64,000 nucleotides of DNA from Blastococcus sp. LR1 (GCF_020166105.1 NZ_JAIUJY010000004.1:496001-560000); one strand, 5' to 3'. Shown: positions 50,247 to 60,261, numbered from the stretch's first letter. The notes: generated by a model from the letters alone, not told the origin. Numbers and translations are program-made.

Positions 50247-51685
50247 TGGTCAGCACCCTTCAGGTACGCAGCGAGCCCGTGCCGGCCGCCTTCGCGGCCG
50301 TAGCCGGACTGCTTGTAGCCGCCGAAGGGCGACGTCGGGTCGAACTTGTTGAACGTGTTTGCCCACACCACGCCGGCGCGGAGCTGGTTCGCGATCTTCA
50401 GGATCCGCGAGCCCTTCTCGCTCCAGATGCCGGCCGAGAGCCCGTAGGTGGAGTTGTTCGCCTTCGCCACGGCCTCGTCGGGGGTGCGGAAGGTGAGCAC
50501 CGAGAGGACCGGGCCGAAGACCTCGTCGCGGGCGATGCGGTGCGCGGGGGAGACGTCGGTGAAGATCGTCGGCGGGAACCAGAAGCCGCGGTCGGGCAGC
50601 TCGCAGGCCGGCTGCCAGCGGTTCGCGCCCTCGGCCTCGCCGATGTCGGAGAGCTCCCGGATGCGGGCGAGCTGCTCCGCGGAGTTGATCGCGCCGATGT
50701 CGGTGTTCTTGTCCAGCGGATCGCCGACGCGCAGCGTGCCGATGCGGCGCTGGAGGCTTGCGATGACCTCGTCGTGGATCGACTCCTGGACCAGCAGCCG
50801 GGAGCCGGCGCAGCAGACGTGCCCCTGGTTGAAGAAGATCCCCTGGACGATGCCCTCGACGGCCTGGTCGATCGGGGCGTCGTCGAAGACGATGTTCGCC
50901 GCCTTGCCGCCGAGCTCCAGCGTCAGCTTCTTGTTCGTGCCCGCCACCGCGCGGGCGATGGACCTGCCCACCTCGGTCGAGCCGGTGAAGGCGACCTTGT
51001 CGACGTCGCCGTGCTCGACGACCGCGCGACCGGTGTTCCCGGCGCCGGTCACGATGTTGACGACGCCCGCCGGCAGATCGGCCTGCTGGCAGATCTCGGC
51101 GAACAGCAACGCGCTCAGCGGGGTGGTCTCGGCCGGCTTGAGGACGACGGTGTTGCCCGCGGCCAGCGCCGGCGCGACCTTCCACGCCAGCATCAGCAGC
51201 GGGAAGTTCCAGGGGATGACCTGGCCGGCGACGCCCAGGGGGCGGGGTGCGGTGCCGAGGCCGACGTGGTCGAGCTTGTCGGCCCAGCCGGCGTAGTAGA
51301 AGAAGTGCGCGGCGGCCAGCGGGACGTCGACGTCGCGGGACTCGCGGATCGGCTTGCCGTTGTCCAGCGACTCCAGGACGGCGAACTCGCGGGCGCGCTC
51401 CTGCAGCAGGCGCGCGATGCGGAACAGGTACTTGCCGCGGTCGGCGGGGCGCATCGGGCCCCAGGTCTTCTCGAAGGCGCGCCGGGCGGCGCGGACGGCG
51501 CGGTCGACGTCGGCGTCGCTGGCCGAGGAGACCTCGGTGAGGACCTCCTCGGTGGCCGGGTTGACGGTCTTGAAGGACTCGCCGGTGCCGTCGACGAACT
51601 CGCCGTCGATGAACAGGCCGTAGGACGGCGCGATGTTCACGATCGACCGCGACTCGGGGGCGGGGGCGTACTCGAATACGGACAT
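50243..51685 (-). CDS. Aldehyde dehydrogenase (full length)
   Basis: A 480-residue NAD(P)-dependent aldehyde dehydrogenase. E257 in LTLELGGK and C291 in GHVCCAGSR are the catalytic pair; IPWNFPLLMLAWK and FTGSTEVG bind cofactor. It starts 5 bp after the deoC stop, so its likely substrate is the acetaldehyde made by DeoC; this is inferred from position. Confidence 0.93.
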   Translation of the reverse strand: MSVFEYAPAPESRSIVNIAPSYGLFIDGEFVDGTGESFKTVNPATEEVLTEVSSASDADVDRAVRAARRAFEKTWGPMRPADRGKYLFRIARLLQERAREFAVLESLDNGKPIRESRDVDVPLAAAHFFYYAGWADKLDHVGLGTAPRPLGVAGQVIPWNFPLLMLAWKVAPALAAGNTVVLKPAETTPLSALLFAEICQQADLPAGVVNIVTGAGNTGRAVVEHGDVDKVAFTGSTEVGRSIARAVAGTNKKLTLELGGKAANIVFDDAPIDQAVEGIVQGIFFNQGHVCCAGSRLLVQESIHDEVIASLQRRIGTLRVGDPLDKNTDIGAINSAEQLARIRELSDIGEAEGANRWQPACELPDRGFWFPPTIFTDVSPAHRIARDEVFGPVLSVLTFRTPDEAVAKANNSTYGLSAGIWSEKGSRILKIANQLRAGVVWANTFNKFDPTSPFGGYKQSGYGREGGRHGLAAYLKGADQ

Positions 51686-51690
51686 CTCGT

Positions 51691-52704
51691 TCAGTCCACC
51701 GTCACGTAGTCGGGGCCGGAGTAGTGGCCGGTGCGCAGCTTCTGCCGCTGCAGGAGGAGGTCGTTGAGCAGGCTCGAGGCGCCGAAGCGGAACCAGTCGG
51801 CATGCAGCCAGTCCGGGCCCACGGTCTCGTTGATGAGCACGAGGTGCTTGACGGCGTCCTTGGTGGTCTTGATGCCGCCGGCGGGCTTGAAGCCGATCTG
51901 GCGGCCGGTGGCGATGCGGAAGTCGCGGACCGCCTCGAGCATCACCAGGCTCACCGGGAGGGTGGCCGCGGGGGTCACCTTGCCGGTGGAGGTCTTGATG
52001 AAGTCACCGCCGGCGAGCATGGCGATCCAGCTGGCGCGGCGGACGTTGTCCAGGGTCTTGAGCTCGCCGGTCTCGAGGATGACCTTGAGGTGGGCGGGGG
52101 CGCCTCCGTCAGGCCGGGAACAGGCCTCCTTGACGGCGACGATCTCCTCGTAGACGTCGAGGTAGCGGCCGGTCAGGAAGGCGCCGCGGTCGATGACCAT
52201 GTCGATCTCGTCGGCGCCGTTCTCCACGGCGTCGCGGACGTCGGCGATCTTCACCGCGCGGCTCGCGCGGCCGCTCGGGAACGCGGTGGCGACGGCGGCG
52301 ACGTGGATGCCGGTGCCGACCAGGGCGTCGCGGGCCACGCCGGCCAGGTCGCCGTAGACGCAGACGGCGGCGACGCGGGGCGTGGTCGGGTCGGACGGGT
52401 CGGGCTGCTTGGCCTTGGCGGCGAGGCTGCGGACCTTTCCGGGGGTGTCGGCACCCTCGAGCGTGGTCAGGTCGACCATCGAGATCGCGGTGTCGATCGC
52501 CCACGCCTTCGAGGTCGTCTTGATCGAGCGGGTGCCCAGCTGTGCGACACGGGCCTCGGCGCCGACCTGGTCCACGCCCGGAAGGCCGTGCAGGAAGGCT
52601 CGGAAGGCCGAGTCGGAGCGGATCACGTCGTCGTACGGCGGCAGCGGCGCGTGCACCGCGGGGGTCGCCCCGGGCAGCGCGTCGGGGTCGAGCACGTGGG
52701 TCAT
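51691..52704 (-). CDS. deoC: Deoxyribose-phosphate aldolase
   Basis: A 337-residue class I aldolase splitting deoxyribose-5-P into glyceraldehyde-3-P and acetaldehyde. The Schiff-base lysine is K237 in GDFIKTSTGK; D168 (EIDMVI) and K273 (GFKPAGGIK) complete the site. It has an N-terminal extension of about 60 residues relative to E. coli DeoC. First gene of an operon with two ALDH-type genes. GAGAAT on its strand ends 7 nt before the ATG. Confidence 0.95.
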   Translation of the reverse strand: MTHVLDPDALPGATPAVHAPLPPYDDVIRSDSAFRAFLHGLPGVDQVGAEARVAQLGTRSIKTTSKAWAIDTAISMVDLTTLEGADTPGKVRSLAAKAKQPDPSDPTTPRVAAVCVYGDLAGVARDALVGTGIHVAAVATAFPSGRASRAVKIADVRDAVENGADEIDMVIDRGAFLTGRYLDVYEEIVAVKEACSRPDGGAPAHLKVILETGELKTLDNVRRASWIAMLAGGDFIKTSTGKVTPAATLPVSLVMLEAVRDFRIATGRQIGFKPAGGIKTTKDAVKHLVLINETVGPDWLHADWFRFGASSLLNDLLLQRQKLRTGHYSGPDYVTVD

Positions 52705-52903
52705 GCCGCCCATTCTCCACTGGCGGGAGCTGCTTCCCGACCGCCGCTCACCCGCCCGGAGCATGCGGCGCCGCCCCGATGGTCGGCGGGCGGGGCCAGC
52801 AGGTGGTTCGGCTCGTCCGACCTGTCGCTGTCCAGGCTCGGCTGACATCTGTGAACAGGCCCCTGACCTGGGGATTCATGCTGCACGCTCGGGCCATCTC
52901 AGC

Positions 52904-52909
52904 TAGAAT
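52904..52909 (+). promoter_or_regulatory. -10 hexamer of the DUF222/HNH gene
   Basis: TAGAAT, a consensus TANNNT, directly abuts the LexA-like box. Any -35 (CTGCAC at 52881, 17-bp spacing) is weak. Confidence 0.6.
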
Positions 52910-52925
52910 TCGTACATACGTTCGA
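52910..52925. promoter_or_regulatory. LexA/SOS box
   Basis: TCGTACATACGTTCGA matches 11 of 12 fixed positions of the mycobacterial TCGAAC-N4-GTTCGA box. It overlaps the expected transcription start, where LexA would block RNA polymerase. Confidence 0.75.
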
Positions 52926-52942
52926 GTCGTCCGGGAGGTGTC

Positions 52943-54181
52943 GTGCAGCAGCTGGAGTCGTTGGGGTCGCTGCTCGACGAGCTCTCCGGTGAGCGGCTGG
53001 AGGGGATGTTCGGCCCGCAGTTGCTGGAGCGGCTGAGCCCGCTGCTGACGTTGCAAAACCGGATCGCCGCCGAGGTGGCGCGCACGGTGCGGCAGTGCGA
53101 ACTCGCGGATGCGGCGGAGTTCGACGGGAAGGCGTCGATGGCGTCCTGGCTGCGCGGGCACGCGCGGATGTCGCAGTCCGCGGCGATCAGGTTGGTGCGT
53201 AACGGCCGAGCGCTGGAGCAGTTGCCAGCCGTCGCAGCGGCAGCCGCTCGGGGCGCGGTGAGCGCCGAGGCGGTCTCGGTCATCGCACCGGCCGCCGCCC
53301 CGAAGAACGTGGCCGCCGCGCAAGCGCAGGGCGTGGACCTCGCCGAGGTCGACGCCGCCCTGGCCGATGCCGCAGCGGCAGTCTTCGACCCCGAGCTGCG
53401 CAAGGCGGTCGCCCACTACCTCGACCGGCTGGATCCCGACGGCCCAGAACCCGACCCCACCGAGCAGCGGTCGCTGACCTGGGCCAAGCACTCCGACGGC
53501 TCCGTGACCGGCCGCTTGGAACTGGACGCGGTCGGCGGGGAGAAGGCGATGGCCGCGGTCGAGTCGATCGTGCAGGCCAACCGGCCCGCCGGAGATCTGA
53601 GAACCCGCGCCCAGCAGCAGGCCGACGCCTTCGTCCAGCTGTGTGACAACCAGCTCGCCGCCGGCACCCTGCCGACGCTGCGCACCTTCAAGCCGCACGT
53701 CGTGGTCACCATCCCGTTGGAGGACCTGGTCGGCTCCGACACCGGCTCCGCGACCGCCGACCTCGGGTTCGGCGCCACCATCTCCGCCGCACGCGCCCGG
53801 TGGCTGGCCTGCGACGGCAACGTCACCCGCATCGTGATCGGCCCCCAAGGCCAACCCCTCGAACAGGGCCGCAGCCACCGGGTCGTACCGCCCCACCTGT
53901 GGCGAGCACTCACCGCCCGCGACCAGCACTGCGTGTTCAGCGGCTGCGACGCCCCCGCCCACTGGTGCGAGGCCCACCACCTCATCCATTGGGCCCACGG
54001 CGGCGACACCGACCTGCACAACCTCGCCCTGCTGTGCGAACGCCACCACACCAAGGTCCACCACGGATTCCGGATCGAACGCGACGAATCCGGCCGATGG
54101 CACACCTACCGACCCGACGGCACCGAGATCCTCGTCCTGCCCCGCATCACCACCGAACCGGTCACCACCCGCGCGGGCTGA
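52943..54181 (+). CDS. DUF222/13E12-family HNH endonuclease
   Basis: A 412-residue protein: a helical DUF222 domain (about 1-290) and a C-terminal HNH domain with [25 protein letters not shown] and [15 protein letters not shown], holding both cysteine pairs and the catalytic His. These form a large actinobacterial paralogous family (13E12 repeat family in mycobacteria), often repeated and possibly mobile. GGGAGG sits 6 nt before the GTG. The LexA box and -10 upstream suggest induction by DNA damage. Confidence 0.92.
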   Translation: MQQLESLGSLLDELSGERLEGMFGPQLLERLSPLLTLQNRIAAEVARTVRQCELADAAEFDGKASMASWLRGHARMSQSAAIRLVRNGRALEQLPAVAAAAARGAVSAEAVSVIAPAAAPKNVAAAQAQGVDLAEVDAALADAAAAVFDPELRKAVAHYLDRLDPDGPEPDPTEQRSLTWAKHSDGSVTGRLELDAVGGEKAMAAVESIVQANRPAGDLRTRAQQQADAFVQLCDNQLAAGTLPTLRTFKPHVVVTIPLEDLVGSDTGSATADLGFGATISAARARWLACDGNVTRIVIGPQGQPLEQGRSHRVVPPHLWRALTARDQHCVFSGCDAPAHWCEAHHLIHWAHGGDTDLHNLALLCERHHTKVHHGFRIERDESGRWHTYRPDGTEILVLPRITTEPVTTRAG

Positions 54182-54272
54182 CGGTGCGGCTGAGGCTTCG
54201 GTCTCAGGCGTACGGGTGGACGGTGGGAGCGGACGCCCCGCGGCCCGGAGGGTGGCCGATACCGTGTCGCCC

Positions 54273-54896
54273 GTGCAGCTCACCGTCGTCGACCATCCGT
54301 TGGCCCGTGCCCGCCTCTCCCGCATGCGGGACGAGCGCACCGACAACGCCATGTTCCGGGCCGCCCTGCGCGAGCTCACGCAGATGCTGGTCTACGAGGC
54401 CACCCGCGACCTGCAGATCGCCGAGGAGCCGATCACCACGCCGGTGACGACGACGACCGGCTACAAGCTGGCTGCCCCGCCGCTGATCGTCCCGGTGCTG
54501 CGCGCCGGCCTCGGCATGGCCGACACCGCGCACGGGATGCTGCCCGAGTCCCAGATGGGCTTCGTCGGCCTGGCCCGCAACGAGGAGACCTTCGAGCCCG
54601 AGGCCTACATGGCCTCGTTGCCCGAGACGCTGGTCGACCGCGACGTCTTCGTGCTCGACCCCATGCTGGCCACCGGCGGCTCGCTGGTGCACTGCTGCGA
54701 GCTGCTCGTCGCCCGCGGCACGACGTCGATCACCGTGCTCTGCGCTCTCGCCGCCCCGGAGGGCATCCAGCGGCTCGAGGAGAGCGGACTGCCCCTGCGG
54801 GTGTTCACCGCGAGCCTCGAGGAGGGCCTGAACGACAAGGCCTACATCGTCCCGGGGCTCGGCGACGCCGGCGACCGCCAGTTCGGCGCGGTCTGA
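54273..54896 (+). CDS. upp: Uracil phosphoribosyltransferase
   Basis: A 207-residue UPRT making UMP from uracil and PRPP, recycling uracil released by Deo[19 protein letters not shown] opens the family; [11 protein letters not shown] is the PRPP loop and the C-terminus [15 protein letters not shown] is standard. Two GTG codons compete; TACCGT (54260-54265) overlaps the first and ends 7 nt before the second, which is chosen. Confidence 0.95.
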   Translation: MQLTVVDHPLARARLSRMRDERTDNAMFRAALRELTQMLVYEATRDLQIAEEPITTPVTTTTGYKLAAPPLIVPVLRAGLGMADTAHGMLPESQMGFVGLARNEETFEPEAYMASLPETLVDRDVFVLDPMLATGGSLVHCCELLVARGTTSITVLCALAAPEGIQRLEESGLPLRVFTASLEEGLNDKAYIVPGLGDAGDRQFGAV

Positions 54897-54898
54897 CC

Positions 54899-55789
54899 GT
54901 GCGCTTCGGAGTGCTGGGCACCGGTCACTGGGCGCGTGCGGTGCACGCGACGGCACTCGCCGAGCACCCGTCGGCCGACCTGGTGGGCGTCTGGGGCCGC
55001 GATCTGGCGAAGGCCAAAGCCCTCGGCGCGGAGTTCGAGGTGCCCGGCTACGGCGACGTCGACGCGCTCCTGGCCGACGTCGACGCCGTCGCGATCGCGC
55101 TGCCGCCGGACGTGCAGGCGCCGCTCGCGGTGCGCGCCGCCGAGGCCGGCAAGCACCTGCTGCTGGAGAAGCCGATCGCCCTCGACGCCGCCGGTGCCGA
55201 CCGCGTGGTCGACGCCGTGCGGGCGGCAGGCGTCGCCTCCGTCGTCTTCTTCACCTTCCGGTTCCAGGAGGCGACGTCCACCTGGCTGACCCAGGCAGGG
55301 CGCACCCGGCTGGCCGGTGGCTCGGGCTCGTGGCTGTCGTCGCTGGCCGGCACCCCCTTCGCCGCCTCGCCGTGGCGGCAGGAGCACGGCGCGCTCTGGG
55401 ACATCGGCCCGCACGCGCTGTCGGTGCTCGTGCCGGCGCTCGGTCCCGTCGTCGCCGTGCAGGCCGGTGCCGGCCGCGGTGACACGGTGCACCTCGTCCT
55501 CACCCACGAGTCCGGCGCCGCCTCCACGGTCACGCTCTCGCACACGGTGGCCCCCATGTCGGCGGGCATCGAGTTCTACGTGCACGGCGACGCCGGCCGG
55601 CTGGTCCTGCTGCCCGAGGTCGACGAGCCGGTGGCCGCCTTCCAGGTGGCCGTCGACGAGCTGACCGCGGCGGCTCTCACCGGTGGGACGCACCCCTGCG
55701 ACGTCGGCTTCGGTCGCGACGTCGTCGCTGTCCTTGCCGCCGCGGTCCGCGCGCTGGACTCCGGCTGTCGGGAGTCCGTGCCGGGATGA
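54899..55789 (+). CDS. Gfo/Idh/MocA-family oxidoreductase
   Basis: A 296-residue NAD(P)-dependent oxidoreductase: GTGHWA (7-12) in the Rossmann fold, and the family motif EKPIAL with catalytic Lys. The C-terminal domain has DIGPHAL near residue 165. Substrate unknown, commonly a sugar or inositol derivative. It begins 2 bp after upp and overlaps the next gene by ATGA. Confidence 0.88.
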   Translation: MRFGVLGTGHWARAVHATALAEHPSADLVGVWGRDLAKAKALGAEFEVPGYGDVDALLADVDAVAIALPPDVQAPLAVRAAEAGKHLLLEKPIALDAAGADRVVDAVRAAGVASVVFFTFRFQEATSTWLTQAGRTRLAGGSGSWLSSLAGTPFAASPWRQEHGALWDIGPHALSVLVPALGPVVAVQAGAGRGDTVHLVLTHESGAASTVTLSHTVAPMSAGIEFYVHGDAGRLVLLPEVDEPVAAFQVAVDELTAAALTGGTHPCDVGFGRDVVAVLAAAVRALDSGCRESVPG

Positions 55790-56199
55790 CGACAGCGCTC
55801 CGGGGGAGGGCGGGGAACTGGCTCGTCCCCACGGGCCGCATGCGCCGGCGGGACTGGTGGCTGCGCTATGTGCTGGTCATCGTCATCCTGGGTGCCGTCA
55901 CCACGTCGATCGACGCGGAGTGGTTCCCGGATGCCTACCCCCGGCTGATCGGCGGAGACGGATTTAACGTGCTCTGGCCCTTCCCCGACTCGGGCGGTCC
56001 GGTCACGGCGATCACGGCTCTCGTCCTCTTCGTGCCGAACGTCGCGGCGACGGTGACCCGGCTGCATGATCGAGGCCACTCCGCCTGGTGGTTGCTGTGG
56101 AACCTCCTTCCGGGCATCGGCTGGCTGGTGCTGATCGTGACCGTCGGGCTGCTGGGTACCGAGCCGCGCGCCAATGACTACGGCCCGCCACCAGCCTGA
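55786..56199 (+). CDS. DUF805 membrane protein
   Basis: A 137-residue protein with three membrane helices. RRDWWLRYV near residue 24 and VTRLHDRGHSAWW in the middle are DUF805 hallmarks, as is the NDYGPPP end. Function unknown. Coupled to the oxidoreductase gene. Confidence 0.85.
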   Translation: MTTALRGRAGNWLVPTGRMRRRDWWLRYVLVIVILGAVTTSIDAEWFPDAYPRLIGGDGFNVLWPFPDSGGPVTAITALVLFVPNVAATVTRLHDRGHSAWWLLWNLLPGIGWLVLIVTVGLLGTEPRANDYGPPPA

Positions 56200-56222
56200 G
56201 CGGCGTGACCTGATGCAGAGGC

Positions 56223-57131
56223 TCAGTCGAAGGGGTTCGTGAGCACTGACCTGGCCTGCAGGACGTCGAAGGTGACCGGCGGGCCCTCGGTGGTCGTGGT
56301 GCCCGGGACCTCGACCGAGGCGCCGCCGTCGACGCTGAAGGTCGCGCCCCAGGTGGTGGTCAGCGAGGCGGTGTAGGTGCCGCTGCGGTAGTCGTGCGTG
56401 ACGGTGTGGTCCGGATAGGGCGCGCCCGGGTCGGTGGTGGTGAGGTCGGTGCCGTCGCCGGTGTGCCAGGTGAAGGCCGTGGCTCCGGCGGTGATGGTGA
56501 CCGTGAAGCCGCGGATGTCCACGGTGAACGTCTGGGTGGTGGGCGAGTCGGTGAAGAAGATGACCGGCAGGCCGACCAGGGCGTCGCCCGGGGGCTGCTG
56601 CCGTGTGGCCAGCTGGGGGAGCGGCAGGGTCTGGAAGAACCGGAACACCTCGTCCGGCGACGGCGGCGGGTTCAGTGCCGTGACGTCGATGCAGGCGCGG
56701 TTGCCGGTGATCCACGGCCCGACGGGCGTTCCGACGGGCGCTCCTCCAGTGGGGAAGCCGTCCTGGGTGACCGTCGTGCCGTCCGGGCCGGAGAGGGCCA
56801 GTCGCCGCTGCTCGGGCACCAGGTCTTGGACCACACGGCCGGGCGGCGCAGGGCAGGTGCGGAAGTCGCTCGGCTGGCACGCGCCAGTCTCGCGATCGTT
56901 GATGACGCAGGGCCTGGAGAGCCGATACGTGTAGGGGTGTTCGAGCGGGGCTGAAGTGGAAGCGAACCAGGCGCCACCGGGCGCTTGCCCCAGGTAGCTC
57001 GCAGTGAGGGAGCCGGGCCCAGTGGTGACCGCCGGTTCGTCGCAGTCGAGGCCGACGCAAGCCTGGGCCGGCGCTGCGCTCAGCGCGACGCAGGCGGCCA
57101 CGAGGCCGAGCGCGAGTAGGAGCCGGCGCAT
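56223..57131 (-). CDS. Secreted PKD-domain protein
   Basis: A 302-residue exported protein. Signal peptide 1-24 ends AQA before C25, so it could be a lipoprotein, but the sequence before the Cys is not a good lipobox. The C-terminal part (about 210-285) contains a PKD-like fold: FTWHTGDGT, then HDYRSGTYTASLTTTW. Probably a surface binding protein. The lipoprotein gene upstream on the same strand ends 4 bp before its start. Confidence 0.8.
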   Translation of the reverse strand: MRRLLLALGLVAACVALSAAPAQACVGLDCDEPAVTTGPGSLTASYLGQAPGGAWFASTSAPLEHPYTYRLSRPCVINDRETGACQPSDFRTCPAPPGRVVQDLVPEQRRLALSGPDGTTVTQDGFPTGGAPVGTPVGPWITGNRACIDVTALNPPPSPDEVFRFFQTLPLPQLATRQQPPGDALVGLPVIFFTDSPTTQTFTVDIRGFTVTITAGATAFTWHTGDGTDLTTTDPGAPYPDHTVTHDYRSGTYTASLTTTWGATFSVDGGASVEVPGTTTTEGPPVTFDVLQARSVLTNPFD

Positions 57132-57135
57132 CCCC

Positions 57136-57717
57136 TCAGCCCACCGTGAGGCCAGTGATGACCCAGCTCTGGAGAGTTTGGTCCCAGACGAGAGAGGCCC
57201 CCGACTGCAGCTCCTGTGGAGTCGGGGCAGAGCGAGTCGGAACTACCTGGCCGGAGCGGTCTACCGCGGTGATGGGCCCCTGGACGTAGCTGAATCCCAT
57301 CTCGGCCTTGTCGCCGTCAACCAGGGCGGGCCCGTACTCGTCGAACTCGTAGACGTAGTCCCGGTAGCTGTAGCCGGCGCCGAGGTCCGCCTCGAATGCG
57401 TCGGCGATCTGGCCGCAGGTCCGGCAGTCCCGGCTGAGTTCGAGCAGTGGGGTCGGGTCTTCCGACTGGAGGGCGAGATGGCCGGTGAGAGCGACGTAGT
57501 AGCGGACGAACTCGACGGCGCCGTCGGCTGTCTGCTCGCGGGCCTGCTTCGGCACGGGGAACGATTCCGGGCCGAGCGGCGGGAGCGCATCTTCGCTCGC
57601 CTCGGCGGTGGCCGTCGGCAGCGAGGTGCTGGCCTCCTGCTTCTCCGAGCAGCCGGTGAGCGCCGCGGCACCCACGAGCAGTACCGCCCCGAGCCGCGTG
57701 CTCCAGCGCCGAGTCAC
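57136..57717 (-). CDS. DUF6318-like lipoprotein
   Basis: A 193-residue lipoprotein with lipobox LTGC (Cys about 23), a Thr/Ala/Glu linker, and an NTF2-like domain with VEFVRYYVALTGH and the conserved CRTC pair. DUF6318 lipoproteins are common in actinobacteria and uncharacterised. Upstream of the PKD gene on the same strand; probably co-transcribed. Confidence 0.8.
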   Translation of the reverse strand: MTRRWSTRLGAVLLVGAAALTGCSEKQEASTSLPTATAEASEDALPPLGPESFPVPKQAREQTADGAVEFVRYYVALTGHLALQSEDPTPLLELSRDCRTCGQIADAFEADLGAGYSYRDYVYEFDEYGPALVDGDKAEMGFSYVQGPITAVDRSGQVVPTRSAPTPQELQSGASLVWDQTLQSWVITGLTVG

Positions 57718-57811
57718 GATCGCACCTCCGAGTTGATCACCGACCGCCGGAGACTACGCAGAGCAGGAACCAGCGCGCAGCCGTGCCTGTGGAGAACCAC
57801 CCGGCTGTGCG

Positions 57812-59443
57812 TCAGAGCCCCAGCGCCGCCGACATCTCCGCGCGCAGCTGGTCCAGCTCGTCGGCCCCGCGACCGCGGGCGGCGATCAGCCCCGCGTCGT
57901 CGTACACGGGCACCACCGTCTCGAGGTAGGCCTTGAGCTTGGGCTCGGTCCCGGACGGCCGCACGATCACCCGCACGCCCTCGCCCAGCAACCGCACCGC
58001 GTCGATCGACGGCGTCTCCAGAGCAAGGTCGGCGTAATCGACCGCCCGCCCCAGCAGCGTCGCCGGCGGGGCCGAGCGCAGCCGCGCCATCGCGTCGGAG
58101 ATCAGCGTGAGGTCCTCCACCCGCACCGACAGCTGGCCGGTGACGAAGAGGCCGTGCTCGTTCGCCAGCTCGTCGAGCCGGTCGAGCAGCGTGCGCCCGC
58201 CGGCCTTGAGCTCTGCCGCCAGAAGCGCGACGGCGAGTGCCGCGGAGATGCCGTCCTTGTCGCGCACGACCGACGGCGCCACGGAGTAGCCCAGCGCCTC
58301 CTCGTAGCCGTACACCAGCGGCGCCTGATCCGAGCCGGCCCGCATGATCCACTTGAAGCCCGTCGGCGTCTCCTCCGACGGCACGCCGTGGGTCTCCGCG
58401 ATCGCGTGCATCAGCGAGCCACTCACCAGCGACGACGCGTAGGTGCCGCGCACTCCGCGCCGGAGCAGCCAGTCGGCCAGCAGGGCGCCGACCTCGTCGC
58501 CGGTCAGCTGGCGCCCTCCGACGACCACCGAGCAGCGGTCGGCGTCCGGGTCCTGCGCGATCGCGACGTCGGCACCGACCCGCGCGGCGAGCGCGGTCAG
58601 CAGGTCGACGGCGCCCGGCTCCTCCGGATTCGGGAAGGAGACGGTCGGGAACGCCGGGTCCGGCACGTCCTGCTCGGGGACGCCGGCCGGCTCGGCGAAC
58701 CCGGCGGCGGCGAACACCAGCCGGGTCGTCGAGGCGCCCACGCCGTGCATGGCGGTATAGGCGACCCGCAGCGCGGCGCGGTCGTCTGCCGGCACCTGCC
58801 CGGGGTCGAGCTCGCGCACCACGGCGGCGACGTACTCGGTGAGGACGTCGTCCCCGAGGATCCCGTGCCCGCCGGTCAGGGGGATCTCGCGCGCCGGCCC
58901 GACGGCGGCGATCGCGGCCTCGATCGCCGCGTCGGCCGGGGGCACCAGCTGGGCGCCCTGCTCCAGGTACAGCTTGTAGCCGTTGTCGTCGGGCGGGTTG
59001 TGGCTGGCGGTCACCATCACGCCGGCCACCGCCCCGAGGTGCCGGACGGCGAAGGCCAGCACCGGCGTCGGCAGCGGTCGCGGCATCAGCTGCACGGTGA
59101 AGCCGAGCCCGGAGAACACCTGCGCCGAGAGCTGCGCGAACTCGTCGGACCGTCGCCGGGCGTCGAAGCCGATGACGACGGTCCCGCCGGCGAGCCCGGT
59201 GTCCTGCAGGTACCGGCCGACCCCGGCGGCGGCGCGCAGCACCACCGCGGCGTTCATCCCGGCAGGCCCGGCGCGCAGCGGCCCGCGCAGCCCCGCCGTC
59301 CCGAAGGTCAGGGGGCCGGCGAACCGGCGGCCGAGCTCCTCGGTGTTCCCGGCGTCCACCAGGGCGAGGATCTCGGCCCGGTCGCCGTCGTTCGGGTCGG
59401 CCTCGGCCCAGGCGCGGGCCGTGTCGAGCAGGTCGTGCGTCAT
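57812..59443 (-). CDS. Phosphohexomutase/phosphopentomutase-like enzyme (PmmB type)
   Basis: A 543-residue alpha-D-phosphohexomutase. Phosphoserine S147 in TASHNPPDDNGYK, magnesium loop DPDADR, sugar loop GYEEALGY and phosphate loop RPSGTEPK are intact. Usually named phosphomannomutase (pmmB). Here it is the third gene of an operon headed by purine nucleoside phosphorylase, as in M. tuberculosis (deoD-pmmB), and no deoB was seen, so conversion of (deoxy)ribose-1-P to 5-P is an attractive inference. Confidence 0.92.
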   Translation of the reverse strand: MTHDLLDTARAWAEADPNDGDRAEILALVDAGNTEELGRRFAGPLTFGTAGLRGPLRAGPAGMNAAVVLRAAAGVGRYLQDTGLAGGTVVIGFDARRRSDEFAQLSAQVFSGLGFTVQLMPRPLPTPVLAFAVRHLGAVAGVMVTASHNPPDDNGYKLYLEQGAQLVPPADAAIEAAIAAVGPAREIPLTGGHGILGDDVLTEYVAAVVRELDPGQVPADDRAALRVAYTAMHGVGASTTRLVFAAAGFAEPAGVPEQDVPDPAFPTVSFPNPEEPGAVDLLTALAARVGADVAIAQDPDADRCSVVVGGRQLTGDEVGALLADWLLRRGVRGTYASSLVSGSLMHAIAETHGVPSEETPTGFKWIMRAGSDQAPLVYGYEEALGYSVAPSVVRDKDGISAALAVALLAAELKAGGRTLLDRLDELANEHGLFVTGQLSVRVEDLTLISDAMARLRSAPPATLLGRAVDYADLALETPSIDAVRLLGEGVRVIVRPSGTEPKLKAYLETVVPVYDDAGLIAARGRGADELDQLRAEMSAALGL

Positions 59444-60261
59444 GCCGGGAAGTTCTCCGCGTCGAAGTCGGCGGTCGTGTACTCGCCACCGACCCGGCCG
59501 TGCACCGGATCGGAGAGGTCGGGCTCGCCGTGCTCGGCGACGAGCGCCTCGGCATATGCCTCGGCGTCGTCGACCGACTCGTAGCCCAGCTCCTGCGCGG
59601 CGGTGAGGTCCCACCAGCGCCGGGTGTTGTCCGAGACGCCCCAGACGACGCGGAAACCTGGCGCCGGCGCGCTGAGCGCGGCGTCCACGAGCGAGATCTG
59701 GTCGGCGGGGGAGAGCCAGGTGGACAGCTGCCGGGTCGTGGTCGGCTCGGGGAACGCGCTGCCGATGCGCAGGCAGACGACGTCGAGGCCGTACCGCTCG
59801 ACGTAGAGCGAGCCCAGCGCCTCCATCGTGACCTTGGAGACGCCGTAGTAGGTGTCCGGCCGCGGCGGGGCGTCGGCCTCGCGCAGCAGGCTCCCGTCGG
59901 CGGGACGCTCGGTGTAGCCGCTGGCGTGGTTGCTGCTGGCCAGCACCACGCGCGGGACGCCGGCCAGCCGGGCTGCCTCCAGCGCGGCGAACGTGGACTG
60001 GATGTTCGTGTCCCGGATCGCCGGCCAAGTGGACTCACCCGAGATGCCGGCCATGTGCACGATCGCGGACGCGCCCTGCGCGGCATCGGTCATCGCGGCG
60101 AGATCGGCGGCGTCGGCGACGAGCTGCTCCTCGCCGGGCCGGACGTCGGGAATCGGGACGACGTCCAGGGAGCGCAGCGCCCAGCCGCGCTCGGGCAGTC
60201 CGCCGCGCAGGACCGTGCCGATCCGCCCGGCCGCGCCGGTCAGGAGGACCAGGCCGCTCAC
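59440..60261 (-). CDS. NAD-dependent epimerase/dehydratase, uronate-dehydrogenase-like
   Basis: A 273-residue short-chain dehydrogenase. GAAGRIGT (9-16) binds [15 protein letters not shown] and [16 protein letters not shown] carry the catalytic Ser and YxxxK. The pattern of SNH-xxxG-Y and [10 protein letters not shown] resembles uronate dehydrogenases, which oxidise hexuronic acids. Its role between the phosphorylase and the mutase is unclear. GTGA overlap upstream and ATGA downstream. Confidence 0.82.
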   Translation of the reverse strand: MSGLVLLTGAAGRIGTVLRGGLPERGWALRSLDVVPIPDVRPGEEQLVADAADLAAMTDAAQGASAIVHMAGISGESTWPAIRDTNIQSTFAALEAARLAGVPRVVLASSNHASGYTERPADGSLLREADAPPRPDTYYGVSKVTMEALGSLYVERYGLDVVCLRIGSAFPEPTTTRQLSTWLSPADQISLVDAALSAPAPGFRVVWGVSDNTRRWWDLTAAQELGYESVDDAEAYAEALVAEHGEPDLSDPVHGRVGGEYTTADFDAENFPA

